Shown in pieces: positions 40,084 to 48,645 of a DNA stretch of 64,000 bases; the first letter of the stretch is position 1; every line of letters starts with the position of its first letter. The stretch is from Methanosphaera stadtmanae (GTDB taxonomy: Archaea; Methanobacteriota; Methanobacteria; Methanobacteriales; Methanobacteriaceae). The DNA lies in NCBI GenBank assembly GCA_015062805.1, contig SUTQ01000002.1, positions 105,967 through 169,966 on the forward strand, read 5' to 3'. The translations under genes were made by a program, and so were the position numbers. The notes beneath the pieces are model-generated. The model saw only the letters and a program-made list of their open reading frames with translations, was not told the DNA's origin and searched no databases.

Positions 40084-41124
40084 TTAATCCATTTTAATTT
40101 TTCCTTTAAATTTAGCATAAGTAGCATAATCTACATAAGTTAAATTTTTCTGTATTTCATCAAGTGTTTTAGCTTTGTTTCTTACTTCTTCAATTCTATC
40201 ATTTACAGTAATTGTAAATGCATCACTACCTGCTCCAGATCCGTAAGATACTGCAAATATTTTATCTCCTGGTTTAGCAATATCTAATACTGATGCTAAA
40301 CCTAATGGTGTAGCTCCAGAGTATGTATTTCCTATGTAAGGTGTAAGTAATCCTTGTTTATATTGTTCGTCACTGAATCCTAATTTTTTTGCAGCTCTAA
40401 TGTAGAACTTTCCATTTGGTTGATGGAATACTGCATAATCATAATCTGCTGCTGTTGTTCCTGTTTTTTCTAACATTCTATTTGCAGCACCAAGAACGTG
40501 TTTGAAATATGCTGGTTCTCCTGTAAATCTTCCACCATGGGATGGATAAGCTTCTCCTTCTCTTCTATAGAAATCAGGAGTATCAGTAGTAAAACTGCAA
40601 GTTTCTTCAATGTCAGCAATTGTATTATCTTCTCCGATAATATATGCTGCTCCTCCTGCACTGGCTGTATATTCTAATGCATCACCGGGAGCTCCTTGTG
40701 ATGTATCTGCTCCTATTGCTAAACCATATTTAATTATTCCTGATTTAACAAGACCCATTGCTGCTTGAATTCCGGCTGTACCTGCTTTACATGCAAATTC
40801 TAAATCTGCAGCGGTTAAATTCGGAGATGCTTGAATTGCATCAGCAACAATTGTTGCTGTTGGTTTTACTGCATATGGGTGTGATTCTGATCCTACATAT
40901 ATTGCACCTATATCCTGTGGATCTATTTCTGCTCGAGCTAATGCTCTTCTTGCTGCTTCTACTGCGATTGTTACAGTATCTTCATCAGGTCCAGGTACTG
41001 ATTTTTCATTAACGACTAATCCTTTTGAAATAGAGTTTGGGTCATCTCCCCACACTTTAGCGATTTCTTCAACTTTAATTCTGTAAGAGGGAACATGAGC
41101 TCCATATCCAACAATTCCTGTCAT
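40084..41124 (-). CDS. Hydroxymethylglutaryl-CoA synthase
   Basis: The 346-residue enzyme adds acetyl-CoA to acetoacetyl-CoA, committing carbon to mevalonate and archaeal isoprenoid lipids. The start [20 protein letters not shown], the nucleophile in [18 protein letters not shown] near residue 112, the His in [20 protein letters not shown] near 233, and [11 protein letters not shown] near 290 identify the archaeal HMG-CoA synthase. Thiolase follows after 27 bases. The upstream 500-base spacer carries its promoter. Confidence 0.95.
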   Translation of the reverse strand: MTGIVGYGAHVPSYRIKVEEIAKVWGDDPNSISKGLVVNEKSVPGPDEDTVTIAVEAARRALARAEIDPQDIGAIYVGSESHPYAVKPTATIVADAIQASPNLTAADLEFACKAGTAGIQAAMGLVKSGIIKYGLAIGADTSQGAPGDALEYTASAGGAAYIIGEDNTIADIEETCSFTTDTPDFYRREGEAYPSHGGRFTGEPAYFKHVLGAANRMLEKTGTTAADYDYAVFHQPNGKFYIRAAKKLGFSDEQYKQGLLTPYIGNTYSGATPLGLASVLDIAKPGDKIFAVSYGSGAGSDAFTITVNDRIEEVRNKAKTLDEIQKNLTYVDYATYAKFKGKIKMD

Positions 41125-41647
41125 TTTATCACCCTTGGTGTCTAATTTATTTTTTCATTTTTCTGCAATGCAGATATTTTGAATAATTTTTTTTTAATAT
41201 TATTATGAAACTATTTTAGTCTATATTAATTAAATTTAAGTTAATACAACTTAATATATTTTATTTTTATTATTGATTTAGCAAATTTATTTAAGAAATT
41301 ATCTGGTTGATTTTCTTTAAAAATTATTTCGGTAGATTTTGAAATTATATCTTTATGACTTCTTTTAAAATAATAATTATCATTATCAATTATCTATTTA
41401 AATCATTACTTTCTTATTTATTAAATAACATAATAATATTATATAATAATATTTTAGGAGTTTATTATCTACTGAAAAATAGCATTAGGTAAAACACTTA
41501 AATGGTATGTAGAATTAGCTGATTATATGAATAGGATGGTTCTCATATCTATAAAAAGGTAAAAATGGAGTATTTTAATTCGTATACGATATATGGGATA
41601 ATAAATTTTTAAATAACTATATTCAATAAAAATTTTGGAGGTTAATA
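41125..41647. other. 523-base spacer upstream of HMG-CoA synthase
   Basis: The left part is AT-rich promoter DNA for the minus-strand gene that starts at 41124. On the plus strand 41476-41562 reads as a short coding-like relic, and at 41580-41589 there is a perfect 10-base palindrome (TCGTATACGA). A GGAGGT site just before 41648 serves the next gene. No RNA gene is seen. Confidence 0.35.
41476..41562 (+). pseudogene. 28-codon coding-like relic
   Basis: Between an in-frame TGA at 41473 and a TAA at 41560-41562 the plus strand reads as 28 codons containing ALGKTLKWYVELADYMNRM. The Trp, Glu, Ala and Asp content is unlike random AT-rich DNA. It has no start codon near its beginning. It may be a gene remnant; the evidence is weak. 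Confidence 0.2.
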
Positions 41648-42544
41648 ATGTATAATGGTCCTAATAAACCACCTATAAGTTCTTCCAAATTGGTTATTCT
41701 TATGTTGGTATCAATAGTTCTTGTTATGTTAGCGACTGTTGCACTTAATGGTGGTACATCAACTCCGCCTGTTGAAAAAACAGATAACGTAAGTTCTGAA
41801 CAAAATAATTCAAGTTTAGCTACTACTGATTCTGCTATAATTGGAAATAATAGTTATGGTACAGTAGTTAAATCAAGTGGTTATGGAAATCCTGCGTCAG
41901 ATATTCATATTGCGTTTATAGTGGGAGTTGATGCAAAAAAATCTCAAAATTCTATTGTTCCAACTATACAAGGTGATAATGAATTAAATTATTGTTATGA
42001 TATATATCTTGTAGATACTTCTAGTGCTAATAACAGTAATAATCAAGATAATCAAAATAACATGACAATAAATGAGATGTCTGAAAGTTTAGCAGCAGAA
42101 TATGTGGTTCCGGATGTTATTAGAAATAATTATAATTTCACTGTAGATGTTCATAGTACAAATGATTCTAATTCATATGTATTTGTTCCTTCAGACAATA
42201 CTTACACTTCTAAAAAGGTTTTGGAAAGTATTGTTAACAATACAAATCTTGGAAGTTATACTCCTGAAAAGCATTCATACACAGAATTGATTTCAGAAAA
42301 TATAATTGATTATGAAATTCCATCTATAGTTTATGTAACAAAAGACTATTATTCAAATGGTACGTCCGGGGAAGTTAAAAGTGTTATTCATGCAATAGAT
42401 AATTTTGATTTTGTCGGATTATTTAATTCTGAAGGTAATTCAACAAATGATACCAATTATACCAACGTTACTGACAATAATGTTTCAGATTATTCAGTAG
42501 TAAATGTTTCTAATAATTCTACTGGAAATAAAGAAGTTAACTAG
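41648..42544 (+). CDS. Membrane-anchored surface protein, relative of the 38120 protein lacking its zinc motif
   Basis: The 298-residue protein has an N-terminal anchor (residues 14-34), then a Ser/Thr/Asn-rich stalk and many N-x-S/T sequons, consistent with a glycosylated exterior. Residues about 85-265 align with the exported protein at 38120: FIVGVDAKKSQ stands against LITGIHPREKL, so His becomes Asp and Glu becomes Lys, while VDVHSTND keeps a His where the other has SHSH. It is thus probably a non-catalytic relative. A GGAGGT site precedes the ATG and a terminator hairpin follows. The function is unknown. Confidence 0.55.
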   Translation: MYNGPNKPPISSSKLVILMLVSIVLVMLATVALNGGTSTPPVEKTDNVSSEQNNSSLATTDSAIIGNNSYGTVVKSSGYGNPASDIHIAFIVGVDAKKSQNSIVPTIQGDNELNYCYDIYLVDTSSANNSNNQDNQNNMTINEMSESLAAEYVVPDVIRNNYNFTVDVHSTNDSNSYVFVPSDNTYTSKKVLESIVNNTNLGSYTPEKHSYTELISENIIDYEIPSIVYVTKDYYSNGTSGEVKSVIHAIDNFDFVGLFNSEGNSTNDTNYTNVTDNNVSDYSVVNVSNNSTGNKEVN

Positions 42545-42549
42545 TTTTT

Positions 42550-42580
42550 GACCAATGATTATTGGTCTTTATTTTTTTTA
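42550..42580 (+). terminator. Hairpin with T-run after the surface-protein gene
   Basis: GACCAAT (42550-42556) and ATTGGTC (42561-42567) pair perfectly around GATT and are followed by a T-rich stretch. It ends the surface-protein transcript and insulates the metal-response operon that begins 50 bases on. Confidence 0.6.
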
Positions 42581-42620
42581 TTTTATTTTTTAAATTATTT
42601 TTTAATATTATTCCAAAACA

Positions 42621-42651
42621 TTTATATGTACATATGAACATATACTCATAT
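42621..42651 (+). promoter_or_regulatory. TATA box and ArsR/SmtB-type operator of the metal-efflux operon
   Basis: A TATA-like TTTATATG (42621-42628) is followed directly by ATATGAACATATACTCATAT (42632-42651), an imperfect inverted repeat whose outer six bases (ATATGA and TCATAT) are exact complements. This matches the 12-2-12 type sites bound by SmtB, ZiaR, CadC and CzrA. It would overlap the transcription start, so binding of the apo-regulator would block initiation. The regulator gene starts 15 bases after it. Confidence 0.62.
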
Positions 42652-42666
42652 ATCAAAGTGGTAAAA

Positions 42667-43044
42667 ATGACTAATGAAGAAAAATTCTTAGAAATTGATG
42701 AAGGAATCTGTGAAATAAATGTAATTCATGAAGAAGCTGCAAAAAGAGCTAAAAGCCAATTATTGGATGATAATACATATATGGACTTATCAGAAACATT
42801 TAAAATATTTGGTAATCCGACAAGGTTAAAAATTTTATCATTGTTGACTGTAGAAGATTTGTGTGTATGTGATATTAGTGAAGTATTGAATATGAGTCAA
42901 TCTGCAGTTTCTCATCAATTGAGTACATTAAGAAGCAAAAATTTAGTTAAATATACCAAAGAAGGTAAACAAGCAAGATACTCTTTAGCTGATAAGCACG
43001 TAATAGAGATATTGAATATAGGAATTGAACATGTACTAGAATAG
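42667..43044 (+). CDS. ArsR/SmtB-family metal-responsive repressor
   Basis: The 125-residue winged-helix repressor should release DNA when it binds metal. The DNA-recognition helix is MSQSAVSHQLSTLRSKNLVK. Both known metal sites appear: the alpha-3 type motif LCVCD near residue 63 and the alpha-5 type DKHVIEILNIGIEHV near the C-terminus, plus Cys and His near the N-terminus (CEINVIHEE), as in Zn/Cd sensors. I start at ATG 42667, as the in-frame extension upstream to 42562 runs through the operator and terminator. The exporter it probably controls begins 35 bases later. Confidence 0.9.
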   Translation: MTNEEKFLEIDEGICEINVIHEEAAKRAKSQLLDDNTYMDLSETFKIFGNPTRLKILSLLTVEDLCVCDISEVLNMSQSAVSHQLSTLRSKNLVKYTKEGKQARYSLADKHVIEILNIGIEHVLE

Positions 43045-43079
43045 TGGTTAGTGCATTTTTCAGTTTCCTGGAGGAATAC

Positions 43080-45689
43080 ATGGCAAAAAAAGAAAATAAA
43101 TGTTTTGAGCCAGATTGTAATAAAGATGTTTGTGAAAATCCTGAACATTACAATTATATTTGTTTTGATAAGGATTGTGAAGACATTCACTGCGAAAAAC
43201 ATGAACATTTCAATAAAGAATTTTTATTAGAATCTGATGAACTTATGGAAAATCATTGTTATGATCCTGATTGTGATAAAAGAATTTGTGAAAATCCTGA
43301 ACATTACAATTATATTTGTATGGATCCAAATTGTGAAGACAGGCATTGTCAAGAAAACACGCATTATAATAAAAAATTATTGGAAAATTATCAGAAATCA
43401 ACTGATTTTTCACAATTTGACCACAGTGAAGATATAGATTATAGTAAAGATGTTGATGTAAAGATATGTAGTTGTGATGATTGTTCTGATGATGAACATA
43501 GTCACAATCATGAACATCACCATAATCATAATCAAGAACATTCTCATGGTGAAAGTTGTAGTTGTGAAGAGGATCATGAACATCATCATAATCATACTCA
43601 TAGTCATGAACATTCTCATGAGGATAATTGTGGTTGTGGAGATAATCACGAGCATCATCATGATCATGACCACAATCACGAGCATTCACATGGCGATAGC
43701 TGTAGTTGTGGCTGTGAAGACGACGATGTTAACATATCCATATGTAACTGTGATGATTGTGCTGATGAAGATGGGGAAGAAGAACCAGTTATTGCCGAAG
43801 GAAAACCATTATTAGCAAATAGATCCATTCAAATCATTGTTTCAAGTGGTATTTTATTTGTTTTAGGTCATATTTTGGAATATTTTGGTGTAATGAATGG
43901 TTTAGCAGCAACAATTGTATTTATGGTTGGTGCCGTTATAGCAGGTTATCAAATAGCAATAATGGGATGGAATGCAATTACAAAAAGACATACCATCAGT
44001 CCTGCAGTATTAATGACTATAGCATGTATTGCGTCCTTTTTAATTAATTGTCCTGAAGAGGGTGCAGCAGTAACTTTCTTATACTATATTGCGGAATTCT
44101 TAGAAGATTATTCAGAACTGAGAGCACAAAAATCAATTAAATCTTTAGTAGAAATTGCACCTGAAACTGCAAGAGTAAAAGTAGGTGAATCAGAAGAACT
44201 TAGAAAAGTTGATGATGTAAATATTGGTGAAATAGTAATAGTTAAGCCTGGAGATAAAGTTCCATTAGATGGAAAAGTAATTTCAGGAGTATCTTCTATA
44301 AATCAGGCATCAATTACTGGAGAAAGTCTTCCAGTAACTAAAAATATAGGGGATAAAGTATTTTCCGGTACTGTTAACCAAGAGGGTTATTTGGAAGTTG
44401 AAGTAACAAAAGAATCTAAAGATAGTGTAATCTCTAAAATAGTTTCTCTTGTAAAACATTCACAATTAAACAGATCAAATACTGAAACGTTAGTAGAAAA
44501 AATTGCAAAATATTACACACCTATAATTATTGTAATTACAATTTGTGTAGCATCAATTCCACCGTTAGTATTTGGGGAAGATTTAGTATCTTGGGTATAT
44601 AGAGCATTGTCCATTATGGTAATTTCATGTCCATGTGCGTTTTTAATTTCCACCCCAATTGGTATGGTTTCATCTATCACATCAGCCACTAAACAAGGGG
44701 TAATAATCAAAGGTAGTACTCACGTTGAAGAAATGAGAAACATTAAAGCAGTAATATTTGATAAAACCGGAACTTTAACTGAAGGAAAATTAGCTTTATC
44801 AGACATTGATGTTTTGGATAATAACTATTCAGAAGAAGAATTAGTTGAAATTGCAGCTTCATTAGAAAGTAAATCCAGCCACCCTATTGGTCAAGCAATA
44901 GTTAATTATGCAAATGAAAACAATATTTATTTCACAGATATAACTGACTTCAAAAACGTTCCTGGAAAGGGAATAATTGGTAAATTCAATAATGAAGATT
45001 ACTATGCTGCTAACGAATCATTAATAGAAGGAAGTTCATTTGATGTTGATCGTTCAATTCTTGAAAAATATGCTCAAGATGGTAAAACAGTAATCTATGT
45101 TGGAAACAAAGATAATGTTATTGGAATTATCACAGTAAAAGACAAATTACGTGATGAAGCTAAAGAAGTTATTTCCAGTTTAAATAATATGGGTGTACAA
45201 ACTGTTATGTTGACTGGGGATAATAAAATAGCTGCAAAAAGTGTTGCTGATAAATTAGGAATAAAATATGTATATTCTGAATTAATGCCAGAGGATAAAT
45301 TAAACATATTGGACACAATTAGGAATAAATTTGGTGATACTGCAATGGTGGGTGATGGTATCAATGATGCACCAGCACTTGCAAGATCAAATGTAGGTAT
45401 AGCAATGGGGGCAGTAGGTTCAGATGTTGCAATAGAAACTGCAGATATAGCATTAATGCAGGATGATTTAACCAAATTACCTTATTTATTCAGTTTAAGT
45501 CATAAAACAATGAATATTATTAAACAGAACATTATAGCAGCAATTTCTGTTAAAGTATTGTTTGTATTTTTAGCAATATTAGGTCTTATTACGTTAATGA
45601 TGTCTGTAGGTATTGGTGATTTGGGTTTAACGTTATTAGTAATTTTCAACTCATTTAGAATAGGTTTTGTTAAAAATCCAATAGTTTAA
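43080..45689 (+). CDS. P1B-type heavy-metal ATPase (Zn/Cd type) with Cys/His-rich N-terminus
   Basis: The 869-residue metal exporter has the CPC transport motif (SCPCAFLIS, about residue 518), the phosphorylation site DKTGTLTEG near 562, the SSHPIG motif near 600 and MVGDGINDAPAL near 756. Eight membrane helices are arranged as in ZntA/CadA. Instead of a CXXC ferredoxin-like domain, the N-terminus (1-245) has two Cys/His repeats sharing VCENPEHYNYIC or ICENPEHYNYIC, then CSCDDC, three His-rich units, and CNCDDC. I start at ATG 43080 (GGAGG at 43070-43074). Export of Zn, Cd or Pb is the best guess. It is the second gene of the ArsR-type operon. Confidence 0.92.
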   Translation: MAKKENKCFEPDCNKDVCENPEHYNYICFDKDCEDIHCEKHEHFNKEFLLESDELMENHCYDPDCDKRICENPEHYNYICMDPNCEDRHCQENTHYNKKLLENYQKSTDFSQFDHSEDIDYSKDVDVKICSCDDCSDDEHSHNHEHHHNHNQEHSHGESCSCEEDHEHHHNHTHSHEHSHEDNCGCGDNHEHHHDHDHNHEHSHGDSCSCGCEDDDVNISICNCDDCADEDGEEEPVIAEGKPLLANRSIQIIVSSGILFVLGHILEYFGVMNGLAATIVFMVGAVIAGYQIAIMGWNAITKRHTISPAVLMTIACIASFLINCPEEGAAVTFLYYIAEFLEDYSELRAQKSIKSLVEIAPETARVKVGESEELRKVDDVNIGEIVIVKPGDKVPLDGKVISGVSSINQASITGESLPVTKNIGDKVFSGTVNQEGYLEVEVTKESKDSVISKIVSLVKHSQLNRSNTETLVEKIAKYYTPIIIVITICVASIPPLVFGEDLVSWVYRALSIMVISCPCAFLISTPIGMVSSITSATKQGVIIKGSTHVEEMRNIKAVIFDKTGTLTEGKLALSDIDVLDNNYSEEELVEIAASLESKSSHPIGQAIVNYANENNIYFTDITDFKNVPGKGIIGKFNNEDYYAANESLIEGSSFDVDRSILEKYAQDGKTVIYVGNKDNVIGIITVKDKLRDEAKEVISSLNNMGVQTVMLTGDNKIAAKSVADKLGIKYVYSELMPEDKLNILDTIRNKFGDTAMVGDGINDAPALARSNVGIAMGAVGSDVAIETADIALMQDDLTKLPYLFSLSHKTMNIIKQNIIAAISVKVLFVFLAILGLITLMMSVGIGDLGLTLLVIFNSFRIGFVKNPIV
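43497..43724 (+). repeat. Three tandem His-rich coding units in the metal ATPase
   Basis: Units of 26, 24 and 26 codons begin at 43497, 43575 and 43647. Each has a His/Asn/Asp/Glu-rich run such as HEHHHNHNQEHSHG and ends in a Cys pair (CSCEED, CGCGDN, CSCGC). They are flanked by the related CSCDDC and CNCDDC segments. The block looks like a recent tandem expansion of a metal-binding loop. Confidence 0.7.
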
Positions 45690-45857
45690 ACATTTTTATT
45701 TTTACCCCTATTTTTTAATTTTTTTATACATTTATTTTTAAAAAGTATATTTTATTTCTATTTATTTCTATTTTAATTCTTTATATATCTGTATATTTTT
45801 TTTAAATTCAAATATTTTCAATATTTTTTAATGTAAAGCCTTATTTATTACAATATA

Positions 45858-45865
45858 TTTAAATA
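45858..45865 (+). promoter_or_regulatory. TATA box of the histone gene
   Basis: TTTAAATA is 40 bases before the histone ATG, so transcription should start near 45888, leaving a short leader that carries GGAGGTGA directly ahead of the ATG. Confidence 0.5.
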
Positions 45866-45904
45866 GTAGTTTTACAATACAATATATATAATGGAGGTGA
45901 AATT

Positions 45905-46111
45905 ATGGCAGAATTACCAATTGCTCCTGTAGGAAGATTATTAAAAAATGCTGGTGCTAACAGAATAAGTGATGAAGCTAAAGTTGAATTAGCAAACGTT
46001 CTTGAAGAAGTTGGAATGGACATTGCTGAAGAAGCTGTTAAACTCGCAAAACATGCTGGAAGAAAAACTGTTAAAGCAGTTGATATAGAGTTAGCATGCA
46101 GAGATTTATAA
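45905..46111 (+). CDS. Archaeal histone
   Basis: The 68-residue histone-fold protein wraps DNA as dimers and larger stacks. It starts [24 protein letters not shown] and ends [17 protein letters not shown], matching the HMfB/HMtA family over full length, with the RIS and RKTV DNA-contact motifs intact. It has GGAGGTGA upstream and a terminator hairpin after the stop. It stands alone ahead of tRNA-Cys. Confidence 0.97.
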   Translation: MAELPIAPVGRLLKNAGANRISDEAKVELANVLEEVGMDIAEEAVKLAKHAGRKTVKAVDIELACRDL

Positions 46112-46146
46112 GAATATGAAGAATTCTTATCAATATAATTTTTTTA
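46108..46146 (+). terminator. Histone gene terminator
   Basis: ATAAGAAT (46108-46115) and ATTCTTAT (46123-46130) pair around a 7-base loop, and a long T-run begins near 46139. The hairpin includes the stop codon. Confidence 0.6.
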
Positions 46147-46245
46147 TTTTTTTTAATTATTTAATTTTATTAATTTAATTCAAATTGGACTTTTTTTAAA
46201 CTCTTTTTGTTTAAAAAATTGTTTACTCATTTGTTATCCAAAAAC

Positions 46246-46253
46246 TTTATATA
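46246..46253 (+). promoter_or_regulatory. TATA box of tRNA-Cys
   Basis: TTTATATA lies 50 bases before the mature tRNA end, so a primary transcript with a leader of about 20-25 bases is expected, to be trimmed by RNase P. Confidence 0.5.
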
Positions 46254-46295
46254 TCTTTATCAATATAAAGTATATTGTTAAGTTACTATTTTTAT

Positions 46296-46366
46296 GCCAA
46301 GATGACCGAGAGGCGAGGTGTGTGGCTGCAGACCATATCACAGGGGTTCAAATCCCTTTCTTGGCT
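46296..46366 (+). tRNA. tRNA-Cys (anticodon GCA)
   Basis: A full cloverleaf can be drawn. The acceptor stem is GCCAAGA with TCTTGGC, the D arm closes with ACC and GGT, the anticodon arm TGTGG/CCATA holds the loop CTGCAGA, and the T arm is AGGGG-TTCAAAT-CCCTT. The discriminator base is U, as expected for cysteine. No intron and no encoded CCA are present; CCA would be added by the enzyme at 11604. CysRS is encoded 112 bases downstream on the same strand. Confidence 0.93.
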
Positions 46367-46478
46367 TAATTTTATTTTAATTATTTTTCAAATATTTTCA
46401 ATTAAAAATAATTATTAGATTTTATATATTTATTATTAGAGTTATAATTATTCAAAATGTTACTAGGAGTATTTTTTC

Positions 46479-47855
46479 ATGATTAAAGTTTATAATACTA
46501 TGACCCGAGAAAAAGAAGAGTTAAAAGTGGTAAACAATAAATTGAAATTATTTGTTTGTGGACCAACAGTATACGATTATTCTCACATAGGTCATGCAAG
46601 AACATATATTTCATTTGATGTAATAGTAAGATATCTAAAACATCAAGGTATTTCAGTGTTCTACTTACAAAACATCACTGATATCGATGATAAGATTATT
46701 AACCGAGCAAAAGAAAATGGTGAAGATCCATTAGAATTATCACACAGATTCGAAAAAGAATATTTGGATGATATGGCTTTATTGAATGTAAATAATGTTA
46801 ACTTTTATGCAAGAGCAACAGAACACATGGATGAAATAATAGCACAAATTCAGGATTTGATAAATAAAGGCTATGCATATGATACGGAAACCGGAGTTTA
46901 TTTTGACGTATCCGAGTTTAAGGATTTTGGAAAGCTTTCTAACAGAAATTTAGATGATTTACAAAATACTAGAATTGAAGTTGATACTACGAAAAAAGAT
47001 CCAAAAGATTTTGCTTTATGGAAAAAACAAGATGAAGAACCATTTTGGGATTCTCCATGGGGTAAAGGTAGGCCTGGATGGCACATTGAAGATACCGCTA
47101 TTACTGAAAGTTATTTTGGACCTCAATATAATATTCATGGAGGAGGTTTGGATTTAATATTCCCTCATCATGATGCTGAAATTGCTCAAATGGAAGCAGC
47201 AAGTGGAAAAGAACCTTTAGTTGAATATTGGATGCATACTGGATTTTTAAATGTCCGTGGAGAAAAAATGAGTAAATCTTTAGGTAATTTCATAACTATT
47301 AAGGAATTATTAAAAGAATATTCACCAGAGGTATATAGATTCTTTGTTTTATCTACACATTACAGAAGTCCAATAGACTTTAGTGATGATATTCTAAAAC
47401 AGGCTGAAAATAGTTTAAAACGTATTCAGAATACTGGTAAAAATGTTGTTGAAAAACTAAGTGAAGAAAATCTTCCGGAAGAGGATGTATCAGATATTAC
47501 TTCAGAATTGTGTTCATTTAAAACAGAATTCTTTGAAGCAATGGATAATGATTTTAATACTCCTATCGCATTATCCAGTCTTTTTGACTTCACTCATAAA
47601 ATTAATAAATCTTTAAATGATAATGAAATTTCAGAAAATACATTGAATTCCATTGTTGAAACATTTAAAGAAATTGAAAGTATATTAGGATTTTCAATAA
47701 TAGTTTCAGATGATTCTGGTTCTGATTTGTCTAATGAATTGTTGGATATCATTACTGACGTAAGGCAGGATTTAAGGGCTAAAAAAGATTGGGATTTAGC
47801 AGATAAAATTAGGGATAATCTTGCAGATTTAGACATTTCTCTTGAAGATAAATAA
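46479..47855 (+). CDS. cysS: Cysteinyl-tRNA synthetase
   Basis: The 458-residue class I synthetase charges tRNA-Cys. The HIGH motif lies in VYDYSHIGHARTYISFD (around residue 37), the active-site zinc ligands include CGPTVYD and PGWHIEDT with HHDAEIAQ, and KMSKS is in EKMSKSLGNFI near 265. Full length for the archaeal form. Some methanogens lack this enzyme and use the SepRS/SepCysS route, so its presence is informative. It shares strand and region with tRNA-Cys. Confidence 0.96.
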   Translation: MIKVYNTMTREKEELKVVNNKLKLFVCGPTVYDYSHIGHARTYISFDVIVRYLKHQGISVFYLQNITDIDDKIINRAKENGEDPLELSHRFEKEYLDDMALLNVNNVNFYARATEHMDEIIAQIQDLINKGYAYDTETGVYFDVSEFKDFGKLSNRNLDDLQNTRIEVDTTKKDPKDFALWKKQDEEPFWDSPWGKGRPGWHIEDTAITESYFGPQYNIHGGGLDLIFPHHDAEIAQMEAASGKEPLVEYWMHTGFLNVRGEKMSKSLGNFITIKELLKEYSPEVYRFFVLSTHYRSPIDFSDDILKQAENSLKRIQNTGKNVVEKLSEENLPEEDVSDITSELCSFKTEFFEAMDNDFNTPIALSSLFDFTHKINKSLNDNEISENTLNSIVETFKEIESILGFSIIVSDDSGSDLSNELLDIITDVRQDLRAKKDWDLADKIRDNLADLDISLEDK

Positions 47856-48027
47856 ACTCTCCTCCTTTATTTTACTTTTTTTATACACTTTAAATTATAA
47901 TAATCTTTAATAGTCGGTTTAGACATAAACTCATAAAATTTAAGTAAAACTATTAATTATATTAAACATATAACATATTATTTATGAACAGATAATATAA
48001 AAAAATAGAAGTTATGGGTGTGTTATT

Positions 48028-48636
48028 TTGAATAAATTAGATCGACATGAAATGACTGATGAGTCAAAAGATGATTTAGCTCATAAAATTTTAAATGATA
48101 TTAAAGCACCTTCCGATTTAGGATTACTCCGTTGTGTACAATGTGGATTATGTACCTCTATGTGTCCTGCTTCCAGACATTCAGAATATGATGCAAGGGA
48201 AATCATAAAACGGGTTCTTGATAATGATGAAAGTATTATCGAAGATGAAATAATATGGAATTGTTTCTATTGTTACACTTGTCATAGTGTCTGTCCGGTA
48301 GGAAATAGTGTATGTGAAGTCAATCAAATATTAAGGCAAATGGCAATAGAACAAGATGTCGGAAAGAAACAGATAGAATCCTTTATGAGTTTTGCAGATA
48401 GTTTTCTTGAAGAAGGTTTAGGAATAATTCCCAAGGAATATCATGGACAATTAAAAATAGATTATGGAAAACATTGGGAAAACCTTCAAGAAAATTTACA
48501 GGATATCCGTAAAGAATTGGGTTTGGAGTCTATGTTTTTATTACCTGAAGCAAAGGAGTCTGTAGATAAAACACTTGATGCAATAGGATTTAAAAAACGT
48601 GTTGAATCTATTAAGGAAGTAAGAAATAGAAAATAG
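48028..48636 (+). CDS. hdrC: Heterodisulfide reductase subunit C-like iron-sulfur protein
   Basis: The 202-residue electron-transfer subunit has two [4Fe-4S] motifs, CVQCGLCTSMCPASRH near residue 36 and CFYCYTCHSVCPVGN near 76, as in HdrC. It starts at a TTG with GGGTGTG upstream. It is followed by HdrB- and HdrA-like genes in the order CBA, all close or overlapping. The HdrB partner is atypical, so this is probably a second Hdr complex, not the core methanogenic one; that is inference, since no other hdr genes are in the window. Confidence 0.88.
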   Translation: MNKLDRHEMTDESKDDLAHKILNDIKAPSDLGLLRCVQCGLCTSMCPASRHSEYDAREIIKRVLDNDESIIEDEIIWNCFYCYTCHSVCPVGNSVCEVNQILRQMAIEQDVGKKQIESFMSFADSFLEEGLGIIPKEYHGQLKIDYGKHWENLQENLQDIRKELGLESMFLLPEAKESVDKTLDAIGFKKRVESIKEVRNRK

Positions 48637-48645
48637 GTGGGAATT

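Noticed and set aside
42562..42666. An N-terminal extension of the ArsR-type repressor to an ATG at 42562.
   Set aside because: It would translate the terminator, TATA box and operator; family homology starts near 42667.
43243..43815. Long open frames antisense to and in other frames of the His-rich part of the metal ATPase.
   Set aside because: They come from the repetitive CAT/GAA codons of the His-rich block and have no RBS or protein-like composition.
46245..46275. An AT-rich inverted arrangement (CTTTATAT ... ATATAAAG) before tRNA-Cys considered as an operator.
   Set aside because: The first arm is simply the TATA box, and such matches are frequent in this AT-rich DNA.
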